Of a stretch of DNA of 5,283 bases, positions 1 to 5,217 are shown one piece after another. Under the pieces are notes generated by a model that was given only the letters and a program-made list of their open reading frames with translations, had not been told where the DNA came from and ran no database searches. The stretch comes from Syntrophomonadaceae bacterium (GTDB lineage: Bacteria > Bacillota > Syntrophomonadia > Syntrophomonadales > Syntrophomonadaceae), in assembly GCA_012522705.1 (NCBI GenBank), contig JAAYJY010000044.1:1-5283 (forward strand). The letters are read 5' to 3'. Each line of letters starts with the position of its first letter. Positions within the stretch are counted from its first letter, which is position 1. The translations under genes and the position numbers were made by a program.

Positions 1-74
1 ACCAGGAAGCGCGTTCCCACCATGTAGAAGCCTTCGGCAAATGTATTTTCAATCTCACCGCCGTTAATCTTCAT
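1..74 (-). CDS. ftr: Ftr/FhcD homologue, N-terminal fragment (formylmethanofuran:H4MPT formyltransferase)
   Basis: The first 24 complete codons of a gene that runs off the left edge. The visible start reads MKINGGEIENTFAEGF, then YMVGTRFL. This matches the very conserved opening of Ftr proteins as I recall it (pattern M-x-INGxEIExTFAEAF, then R-x-L-[IV]). Ftr is a cytosolic enzyme of about 300 residues that moves the formyl group between formylmethanofuran and tetrahydromethanopterin. In bacterial methylotrophs the same fold is FhcD of the formyltransferase/hydrolase complex. The ATG at 74 is supported by AGGAG 10 bases upstream. It lies 43 bases behind the amidohydrolase stop, so the two are probably cotranscribed. 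The match is strong, but only the N-terminus is visible: I cannot tell canonical Ftr from a divergent paralogue, nor see the active site. Confidence 0.82.
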   Translation of the reverse strand, partial: MKINGGEIENTFAEGFYMVGTRFL

Positions 75-84
75 GATGCCTGTA

Positions 85-89
85 CTCCT
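85..89 (-). promoter_or_regulatory. Ribosome binding site of the ftr-like gene
   Basis: On the minus strand AGGAG sits 10 bases before the ATG at 74. It fixes the start of the truncated Ftr-like gene and lies inside the 43-base gap behind the amidohydrolase stop. Confidence 0.7.
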
Positions 90-117
90 GACGAAAGAAG
101 GGACTCTGCCGCACTAA

Positions 118-1458
118 TCAGTCGGTATGCAAACGACCGTATGGAATCATTCTCTGGCGGTCTTCGGCCAGAGCTATGCCCTCTCCGACCAGTTCCTCTT
201 CGGAGACGGTCTGGATGACTCCATCCATCATGACCAGTTTACCGTCAATGATGACACTTCGAACATCCGAAGATTTACCGCAGTATACAATTTGTTGAAT
301 CACGTCGTGGACCGGTGCAAAATGGACAGCGCCGGTATCCATAATCACCATATCGGCAAGCTTCCCTTCTTCCAGTATGCCTGCGTCCAGACCCATTATT
401 TCTGCGGCATTCTCTGTGGCCATTTGATATACCTGCCTGGCTGTCAGAGCTGCCGGGTCTTCATACTTCAATTTTTGTAGCATTGAGCCAAAACGCATCT
501 CCTCAAACATATCAAGCAGATCATTTGAAGCTGCCCCGTCCGTGCTGAGACCGACCTTGAGGCCACAATTTAGATAATCAACAATCGGGGCGATGCCGCT
601 GCCAAGTTTGCCATTGCTTTTGGGGTTGTAGCAAATGCTGACTTCGCGTTCCGCTGCAAGGTTCCGCTCCTGTTCAGTGAAGTGTACCGCATGGACAGCG
701 CAGAAAGGGTAATCCAGGAAGCCCACTGAATCCAGATACTGCAAGGGTGTCATACCCGTATCGCGAAGCGACTCCTGAACCTCCCAGGCTGTTTCAGATA
801 CGTGACAGTAGGTTTTCAGCCCATACGCCTCGCTTGTGTCACGAAGCCAACGCAGGTACTCCGGCGTGCAGGTGAAAGGTGTTGAGGGTGCAATGGCGAT
901 CCGTTGCAAACCTTTATTATGCCAGTGCTCAATCGTTGAGATAATCTCCGCCCGCATTGCTTCCGGTGATGAAGTAAAGGCTTCGGGTACCCATTTGTCA
1001 ACTGCCTGAATCGCTCCGGTACCACGTATTCCAATGCGTTCCCACATGGCAAAAAGATCATCCGAGAGGATATCCATATCAACAAAAGCGGTGATTCCGC
1101 TTCTCAGCATTTCAATGGCACCGAGACCACCATAAAAAGAACTCAAACGATGGTCACCTGAATAGGCATCTTCGAGGATGACGCCGACAAAGGGAAAAGT
1201 AACCTCTTCGCACCATTCCTTTATCCTCAAACGATCTTCCACGCCCTTGAGCATATTTTGGTACAGATGGGTGTGCAGGTTCACGAAACCGGGAGCGACC
1301 ATCTTATCTGAACAATCCATCACCAGGCATCCTTCTCCTGGTACCGGAATATCAGAACCGATCCGCTTGATTCGATTGCCCTCGACTAAAAGATTGACAT
1401 CCTGGACGACACGATCCGAATCATGCACTAAAAAAGCGATATTTTTAAGATAAATCAT
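118..1458 (-). CDS. Amidohydrolase, MTA/SAH deaminase-like (MtaD/TrzN/SsnA group)
   Basis: A 446-residue cytosolic metal-dependent hydrolase, near the family's usual 420-450. Order along the protein: N-terminal beta part of the composite domain (about 1-55), metal motif HTH at H62/H64 after PGFVN, TIM barrel, HVSE at H219/E222, H256 in AVHAVH, TDG with metal ligand D307, and a C-terminal beta part with EEGKLADMVI. These match the ligand and catalytic set of methylthioadenosine/S-adenosylhomocysteine deaminases (H, H, H, E, H, D). The blocks SNGKLGSGIAP and TDGAASNDLLDMFEEMR are typical. One difference: where MTA/SAH deaminases carry a substrate-contacting His before S-P-[YF], this protein has Ser192 (APSTPF), so its substrate may differ. 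The ATG at 1458 is preferred over an in-frame TTG at 1485, which lies inside a hairpin. A weak GGATGG precedes it. S1 lies upstream and Ftr downstream. Alternatives are a guanine, pterin or triazine-type aminohydrolase. Confidence 0.88.
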   Translation of the reverse strand: MIYLKNIAFLVHDSDRVVQDVNLLVEGNRIKRIGSDIPVPGEGCLVMDCSDKMVAPGFVNLHTHLYQNMLKGVEDRLRIKEWCEEVTFPFVGVILEDAYSGDHRLSSFYGGLGAIEMLRSGITAFVDMDILSDDLFAMWERIGIRGTGAIQAVDKWVPEAFTSSPEAMRAEIISTIEHWHNKGLQRIAIAPSTPFTCTPEYLRWLRDTSEAYGLKTYCHVSETAWEVQESLRDTGMTPLQYLDSVGFLDYPFCAVHAVHFTEQERNLAAEREVSICYNPKSNGKLGSGIAPIVDYLNCGLKVGLSTDGAASNDLLDMFEEMRFGSMLQKLKYEDPAALTARQVYQMATENAAEIMGLDAGILEEGKLADMVIMDTGAVHFAPVHDVIQQIVYCGKSSDVRSVIIDGKLVMMDGVIQTVSEEELVGEGIALAEDRQRMIPYGRLHTD

Positions 1459-1478
1459 AGTATCCCATCCATAGATAG

Positions 1479-1508
1479 GCGGCAAAAGAGCTGATTCTCT
1501 TTTGCCGC
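1479..1508 (-). other. Perfect 12-bp inverted repeat before the amidohydrolase
   Basis: Arms at 1479-1490 and 1497-1508 pair perfectly (GCGGCAAAAGAG on the minus strand) around a 6-base loop. The structure lies in the 100-base gap between S1 and the amidohydrolase and ends 20 bases before its ATG. It has no U-tract on either side, so it is not a canonical intrinsic terminator. It could stabilise mRNA ends, act as an RNase or translation-control element, or cause partial termination that lowers expression of the two enzymes relative to the transporter. Confidence 0.6.
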
Positions 1509-1522
1509 ATGCTAATTTTCTA

Positions 1523-1544
1523 TTACCTCATTTGAAACAGGTAA
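1523..1544 (-). other. Short inverted repeat behind S1
   Basis: Arms TTACCT and AGGTAA (1523-1528 and 1539-1544) can form a 6-bp stem with a 10-base loop, 14 bases after the S1 stop. It has no U-tract, and a 6-bp match could be chance. With the 12-bp hairpin at 1479-1508 it makes up most of the recognisable structure in this spacer. Confidence 0.25.
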
Positions 1545-1558
1545 TTCCAGCAAACCAC

Positions 1559-2359
1559 TCAATCCTCGTCCATTGCTTCATCTTCAACCGGGTCATCCTG
1601 GCACTGATCCTGGGGACCCACAAAAACACCTATTTTGGGTAAGTCAACCAGTAGCGGTACACCGATTATAGCCGCAATCAGGGCAAACATTGCTCGCTGC
1701 GCTGGCGCGACCAGAAACAATGGCTTAAAGACTTCTACTGGCAAACCGTAGAGTAAAATACAAAAGAAATAACCAATGGGAAAAGAAGCCCCCAAAAATC
1801 CGGCAAATGCACAGATCCAGATCGCCGTGAACTGAAGACCAATATTCTTACCGATCAGCCACCTGCGGGCAAACAAGCCGCCAATAACCATGGCAAGTGC
1901 GGCTGTGCCATACAGTATTAGGTACATCGGGTAGGCGCGGCCAGTCGGCGTTGCCATCCAAAGTACCGACCCACCTGCTGCAATAACTAAGGATAGAGGC
2001 CATATCTTGCCCCCGCGGCTGATGAGCCCGGCTGCAAGAGCGCAAAACAGATCCGTTACGAAGCTTGCCAGTCCCAACATAGCCGTGTGGGGAGCAATTA
2101 TCGTTCCAATAAATGAACCGACTGAAGCAGTGACAGCACCTGCCACAGGACCAAAGAATATTCCTGCCAGCGGTGCAAATATCATGCCGACGGAGAATGA
2201 AAATCCTGTCCCGATGATGGGAATGGACGGCAACAGCGCGGAAGCTGCGTGCAAGGCAGCCCAAACGGCAATTATGGCGGGATGCGTATTGCCTAATATC
2301 TTAAACTTCTTTCTATTCTCGCTCATACTCAATTCTTTCTTATACTTCTTTGAATACAT
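1559..2359 (-). CDS. ECF-type transporter S-component, paralogue S1
   Basis: A polytopic membrane protein of 266 residues, the last and most divergent of three tandem copies. After a lysine-rich cytosolic N-terminus come NTHPAIIAVWAALHAAS, a glycine/phenylalanine-rich segment with GTGFSFSVGM, then APLAGIFFGPVAG. About six to eight hydrophobic stretches follow. The [PA]LAG-x-FFGP-x-AG block before a Gly/Ala-rich helix is a pattern seen in ECF S-components, small proteins that bind a vitamin or similar nutrient and are energised by EcfA/EcfT. I cannot assign it to a named family (BioY, ThiT, RibU and so on). The tail is acidic and differs from S2/S3 (DPVEDEAMDED). Identity to S2/S3 is roughly 70% by eye. 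The ATG at 2359 is chosen because its N-terminal extension is shared in frame with S2; a second ATG at 2326 aligns with the S3 start. The stop is TGA. Substrate unknown. Confidence 0.75.
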   Translation of the reverse strand: MYSKKYKKELSMSENRKKFKILGNTHPAIIAVWAALHAASALLPSIPIIGTGFSFSVGMIFAPLAGIFFGPVAGAVTASVGSFIGTIIAPHTAMLGLASFVTDLFCALAAGLISRGGKIWPLSLVIAAGGSVLWMATPTGRAYPMYLILYGTAALAMVIGGLFARRWLIGKNIGLQFTAIWICAFAGFLGASFPIGYFFCILLYGLPVEVFKPLFLVAPAQRAMFALIAAIIGVPLLVDLPKIGVFVGPQDQCQDDPVEDEAMDED

Positions 2360-2370
2360 TATCAAAGCCC

Positions 2371-2473
2371 AATGGTTGAGACAGCAAAACTGAATGCCAT
2401 CCCAACCACCAGGCTGAATCTGTTAAGCTCTCTACGGTTCTTCGTCTTCCACCGGTTCTTCGTCAAAAGCTGC
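2371..2473 (-). repeat. 103-base direct repeat, copy behind S2
   Basis: This stretch is identical base for base to 3253-3355 (offset 882). It covers the last codons of S2 (ending VEDEEP), its TAG stop and most of the S2-S1 spacer. It marks the boundary of a tandem gene duplication. Confidence 0.93.
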
Positions 2474-3241
2474 TTCCTGCGGGCCGACATAAACACCAAT
2501 TTTGGGCAAGCCGATCAGCAGCGGTGTGCCAATGATTGCTGCAAGCAGGGAGAAAATGGCGCGTTCCGTGGGAGTTACGAAAAGTAGCGGTTTGAAAATT
2601 TCTGCGGGCAATCCATACATCAAAATGCAAAGAAAGTTTCCGAACGGCACAGATGCACCAAGCAAGGACGCGATGGTGCACGTCCAGATCGCCACGAACT
2701 GAAGAGCGATATTCCTGCCGGTCAACCATTTGCGGGCAAATATACCACCAATAACCATGGCAAGCGCACCAAGCGCAAAGTTTACCATAAATAGCGGGAA
2801 AGCACGTCCGGCAGCCGTTGCCAACCAAAGTCCCGAGCCGCCTACGGCAAAGAGCAATGACAGCGGCCAAAACTTACCGCCACGGCTAACCAAACCTGCT
2901 ACCAACGCAGAAAGCAGCTCCGTTGTAAAGCTGAGCAGACCAAAAGTTGCTGTATGCGGAGCAATAAGCGATCCAATGAATGAACCGACTGTCGCTGCTG
3001 CTGCACCTGCAATAGGTCCGAAGAAAATTCCTGCCAAAGGTGCGAATATAATCCCAACGGAAAAGGAAAATCCCGTTCCGACAATGGGAATCGTCGGTAA
3101 CAGTGCGGATGCAGCATGCAAAGCTGCCCACACGGCAATTATAGCAGGATGCGTATTACCTAACATCTTAAACTTCTTTTTATTCTCGCTCATACGCAAT
3201 TCTTTCTTATACCTCTCTTTCTTATACCTCTTTGAATACAT
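2432..3241 (-). CDS. ECF-type transporter S-component, paralogue S2
   Basis: The middle of three tandem membrane proteins, 269 residues from the ATG at 3241. Aligned from MSENKKKF it has the same 253-residue length as S3 with no gaps and about 32 differences (hand count), so about 87% identity. Shared landmarks are NTHPAIIAVWAALHAASALLP, GTGFSFSVG, APLAGIFFGPIAG, SRGGKFWPLS and a cytosolic acidic tail ending DEEPVEDEEP. Differences from S3 cluster in membrane segments (for example T/I, F/S, C/A and L/M swaps), which could alter substrate choice. An N-terminal extension, MYSKRYKKERYKKELR, contains a 15-base in-frame tandem duplication; S1 has the single-copy version. A start at 3193 (MSEN) would match S3, but neither start has a good Shine-Dalgarno site. 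The stop is TAG, with TAA in frame three codons on. Role as in S1; substrate unknown. Confidence 0.75.
   Translation of the reverse strand: MYSKRYKKERYKKELRMSENKKKFKMLGNTHPAIIAVWAALHAASALLPTIPIVGTGFSFSVGIIFAPLAGIFFGPIAGAAAATVGSFIGSLIAPHTATFGLLSFTTELLSALVAGLVSRGGKFWPLSLLFAVGGSGLWLATAAGRAFPLFMVNFALGALAMVIGGIFARKWLTGRNIALQFVAIWTCTIASLLGASVPFGNFLCILMYGLPAEIFKPLLFVTPTERAIFSLLAAIIGTPLLIGLPKIGVYVGPQEAAFDEEPVEDEEP
3201..3230 (-). repeat. 15-base tandem duplication at the S2 N-terminus
   Basis: Two perfect adjacent copies (3201-3215 and 3216-3230; GAGGTATAAGAAAGA on the minus strand). S1 has one diverged copy at the matching place. The unit is five codons long, adds YKKER and keeps the frame. Each copy also contains a GAGG motif that could once have served as a ribosome site. 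Confidence 0.9.
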
Positions 3242-3252
3242 TATCGAAGCCT

Positions 3253-3355
3253 AATGGTTGAGACAGCAAAACTGAATGCCATCCCAACCACCAGGCTGAA
3301 TCTGTTAAGCTCTCTACGGTTCTTCGTCTTCCACCGGTTCTTCGTCAAAAGCTGC
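3253..3355 (-). repeat. 103-base direct repeat, copy behind S3
   Basis: Identical to 2371-2473. It covers the end of S3 including its TAG stop and most of the S3-S2 spacer. Roughly 60 of its bases are non-coding, yet no base differs between copies, while the gene bodies differ by many substitutions. Confidence 0.93.
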
Positions 3356-4075
3356 CTCCTGCGGTCCAACATAAACACCAATTTTGGGCAAGCCGATCAG
3401 CAACGGTGTGCCGATGATCGCTGCAACCAGGGAGAAAATGGCGCGTTCCGTGGGAGTCAACAAAAGTAGCGGCCTGAAAATTTCTGCGGGCATTCCATAC
3501 ATCAAAATTGCAAGGAAGTTCCCGGACGGCACAGACGCGCCAAGCAAGGACGCGAAGGTGCACGTCCAGATCGCCACGAACTGAAGAGCGATATTCCTGC
3601 CGGTCAACCATCTGCGAGCAAACAAACCACCAACGACCATGGCAAGCGCAGCAAGCGCATAAAGGACCATGTACAAAGGGAAAGCACGTCCGGTAGCCGT
3701 TGCCAACCAAAGTGCCGAGCCGCCTACGGCAAAGATCAATGACAGCGGCCAAAACTTGCCACCACGGCTAACCAAACCTGCTACCACTGCACAAAGCAGT
3801 TCCGGTATAAAGCTGATCAGACCAAAAATGGCTGTGTGCGGAGCAATAAGCGATCCAATGAATGAACCGACTGTCGCTGCCGCCGCACCTGCAATAGGTC
3901 CAAAGAAAATTCCTGCCAAAGGCGCGAATATCATCCCAACGGAAAAGGAAAATCCCGTTCCGATAATGGGAATCGTTGGTAACAGTGCGGATGCAGCATG
4001 CAAAGCTGCCCACACGGCAATTACAGCCGGATGTGTGTTACCGAGTAATGAATATTTCTTTTTCGTCCTACTCAT
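3314..4075 (-). CDS. ECF-type transporter S-component, paralogue S3
   Basis: The first-transcribed of the three paralogues, 253 residues, with the clearest start: ATG at 4075 with GAGGA five bases upstream. Hydrophobic segments by eye: about 14-33, 36-60, 61-78, 83-102, 108-126, 131-153, 162-182, 186-200 and 211-229. Some of these pair into single helices, so six to eight crossings are plausible. Short basic loops (RGGK at 104-107, ARRW at 153-156) and the lysine-rich N-terminus suggest cytosolic sides. The last 20 residues are strongly acidic. The LAGIFFGPIAG block (53-63) and overall size fit an ECF S-component, the substrate-binding membrane subunit that works with EcfT and two ATPases; an ECF-type ATPase lies upstream. 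A small integral membrane permease of another class cannot be excluded. Substrate not recognisable. Stop TAG, with an in-frame TAA three codons later. Confidence 0.77.
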   Translation of the reverse strand: MSRTKKKYSLLGNTHPAVIAVWAALHAASALLPTIPIIGTGFSFSVGMIFAPLAGIFFGPIAGAAAATVGSFIGSLIAPHTAIFGLISFIPELLCAVVAGLVSRGGKFWPLSLIFAVGGSALWLATATGRAFPLYMVLYALAALAMVVGGLFARRWLTGRNIALQFVAIWTCTFASLLGASVPSGNFLAILMYGMPAEIFRPLLLLTPTERAIFSLVAAIIGTPLLIGLPKIGVYVGPQEAAFDEEPVEDEEP

Positions 4076-4080
4076 ACTAT

Positions 4081-4085
4081 TCCTC
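4081..4085 (-). promoter_or_regulatory. Ribosome binding site of S3
   Basis: GAGGA lies five bases before the ATG at 4075 and fixes the S3 start. A 7-bp hairpin (4091-4107) stands immediately upstream, so access to this site could be influenced by folding of the leader. Confidence 0.7.
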
Positions 4086-4090
4086 TTTCT

Positions 4091-4274
4091 ACGATGTAAT
4101 ACATCATTTGTTCTACCGACACCCCGTTATAACCAACTGCAGACGCCCACCTCCCAACCCGATCTGTTCCCGCCGGCCAGAAGCCGACGGGTGTGTCACC
4201 GAAATTGGTAAACACGTCACCGCCTGGTTCCTGCAAAGTCCGCAACACAGTAGTGACTGTTGAGTGCTGAACTT
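4091..4274 (-). ncRNA. Candidate structured leader RNA upstream of the S genes
   Basis: This part of the 317-base spacer between the ATPase and S3 is dense in inverted repeats on the transcribed strand. (i) 4236-4274: outer arms AAGUUC/GGACUU, inner ACAGU/ACUGU with a CACU loop. (ii) 4190-4221: GGUGA with UUACC around AAUUUC. (iii) 4169-4191: a 9-bp stem (one G-U) closed by UUCUG. (iv) A long-range pairing of 4188-4197 with 4118-4126 (GACACACCCG with CGGGGUGUC, one bulge), which competes with ii and iii. (v) 4091-4107: a 7-bp stem next to the S3 ribosome site. Competing stems before a nutrient transporter resemble a riboswitch or attenuator, but I find no match to the conserved cores of cobalamin, TPP, FMN, THF or Moco riboswitches. 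A decayed gene is the alternative. Confidence 0.4.
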
Positions 4275-4296
4275 CCTCCCTGTCTCCTCCTTTCCG

Positions 4297-4318
4297 GTGC
4301 CGAATGGCCATTCGGCAC
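4297..4318. repeat. 22-base perfect palindrome behind the ATPase gene
   Basis: The two 11-base halves (GTGCCGAATGG and its complement) are exact. It can form a hairpin or act as a dimeric protein site. It lies 75 bases after the ATPase stop. Read on the plus strand it is followed by a T-rich run (TAATTCTCTTTTCTTT), but no plus-strand gene is present. Read in the gene direction the following bases are CGGAAAGGAGG, with no U-tract. A terminator for the operon direction is therefore unlikely; an operator or RNA-stability hairpin fits better. Confidence 0.6.
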
Positions 4319-4392
4319 TAATTCTCTTTTCTTTAGCTTCCGCAAAATTCATCTGCTTGTCCCTGCCGGACACGCGGCTGATAAAACCATTC

Positions 4393-5217
4393 CTAGTAGC
4401 TTTCAACCAAATAATCACATAACTGACCCACGGTTGTCGTATGCGGTAAATTCTTCATTTTTACCCGTAGACGGTTGGCCAGCTGAGTGATCTGTGGCGG
4501 TAAAATATTCGTCTTTGCAAGCTCCTCTTCCTTCACAAATACTTCCTCTGTGGCCATATCCAACATGAGTTCTGCTTCACTCAGAACGATCGTTCTATCT
4601 GCATACTCAGCGACCAAGGGCATCTGGTGGGTCACGTATATGATCGTACGTCCCTCTTCGTGAAGGCGCTTCGCGATGTCCATAATCTGATAGCAACCCC
4701 TGTAATCCTGTCCGCTGGTTGGCTCATCCAGGATCAAAATCGGAGGGTTCATGGCCAGAACAGATGCAATGACGACCTAGGCGCGGTCACCCTTACTGAG
4801 TGCAGGAGGATACTCTTCAAACTTTTCTGTCATTCCGACAGCTTCCGCCGCCTTGTTTACCCGTTCGTCAGATTCCTCCGGTGACATCTTTGCGTTCTTT
4901 AAAGCGTAGAGAATTTCGTCTTTGACGGTCGATTCGAAGAGCTGGTTGTCCGGATTCTGTAAAACAAAACCAATCTCTTGTGAAATCTCCGCAACGGACA
5001 TCTCCTGGTTATTCCGCCCATTGATTAAAACCTTCCCGACTGTTGGACGCAGCAAGCCCGTAATATTTTTCAGGAGGGTGGATTTACCCGAACCGTTCTG
5101 TCCGATGATGGCAACAAATTCGCCGCGCCTGATGTCCAGGCTGACATCTTTCAGCGCCTCCACGCCGCTGGCGTAGGTATATGACAGATGATCAATCTTT
5201 AGAACTGTTTCACTCAC
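4393..5217 (-). pseudogene. ECF transporter ATPase (EcfA-type) interrupted by an in-frame TAG
   Basis: A 274-codon ABC ATPase of normal EcfA length with one internal stop. Before it: Walker A GQNGSGKST (39-47), Q-loop LQNPDNQLF (Q87) and the unusual signature LSKGD (140-144). After it: Walker B ILILDEPTSGQD (D164, E165), H-loop H197 in YVTH, and an EcfA-type C-terminus with PPQITQLANRL. TAG is codon 147, at the place of the Arg/Lys that follows the signature in ABC proteins (LSGGQxQR). No frameshift or other damage is seen. The downstream ATG (codon 156) has no ribosome site and would lack Walker A. The GTG start at 5217 has AAGGAG eight bases upstream and overlaps the previous stop. An intact product would couple ATP hydrolysis to the S-components. 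Options: nonsense mutation, sequencing error, readthrough or pyrrolysine; I favour the first two. Confidence 0.85.
4777..4779 (-). other. In-frame amber codon inside the ATPase
   Basis: The minus strand reads GAC CGC GCC TAG GTC GTC ATT. The frame is open on both sides and both halves align to one EcfA. CAG or AAG to TAG is a single base change. The codon sits directly after the ABC signature helix start, so loss of the downstream half would remove Walker B and the H-loop. Confidence 0.9.

Noticed and set aside
127..480. Plus-strand open frame of 117 codons opposite the amidohydrolase
   Set aside because: It lies wholly antisense to a gene with clear catalytic motifs and has no recognisable domain.
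1459..1485. TTG start giving nine more residues to the amidohydrolase
   Set aside because: The TTG is within the stem of the 12-bp hairpin, has no ribosome site, and the extra residues precede the normal family start.
4125..4135. TTATAA-like box on the minus strand as a promoter -10 element
   Set aside because: No -35 element at proper spacing is seen, and the bases lie next to a paired region of the leader.
2007..4211. Plus-strand open frames opposite the S genes (2007-2393, 2730-3254, 3669-4211)
   Set aside because: They mirror the three paralogues on the opposite strand, are rich in Pro/Ala/Asn as antisense of membrane helices, and repeat only because the S genes do.
4072..4311. Minus-strand open frame of 79 codons in the leader, its stop overlapping the S3 ATG (ATGA)
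   Set aside because: It begins inside the 22-base palindrome with no good ribosome site, resembles no family I know, and lies over strong inverted repeats. The overlap is suggestive but can be chance.
4113..4418. Minus-strand open frame of 101 codons crossing the ATPase end
   Set aside because: It overlaps the real ATPase C-terminus in another frame, has low-complexity composition and no ribosome site.
4777..4779. Treating the TAG as established pyrrolysine
   Set aside because: TAG also ends S2, S3 and the ATPase itself, ECF ATPases are not known pyrrolysine proteins, and no pyl gene is in the window.
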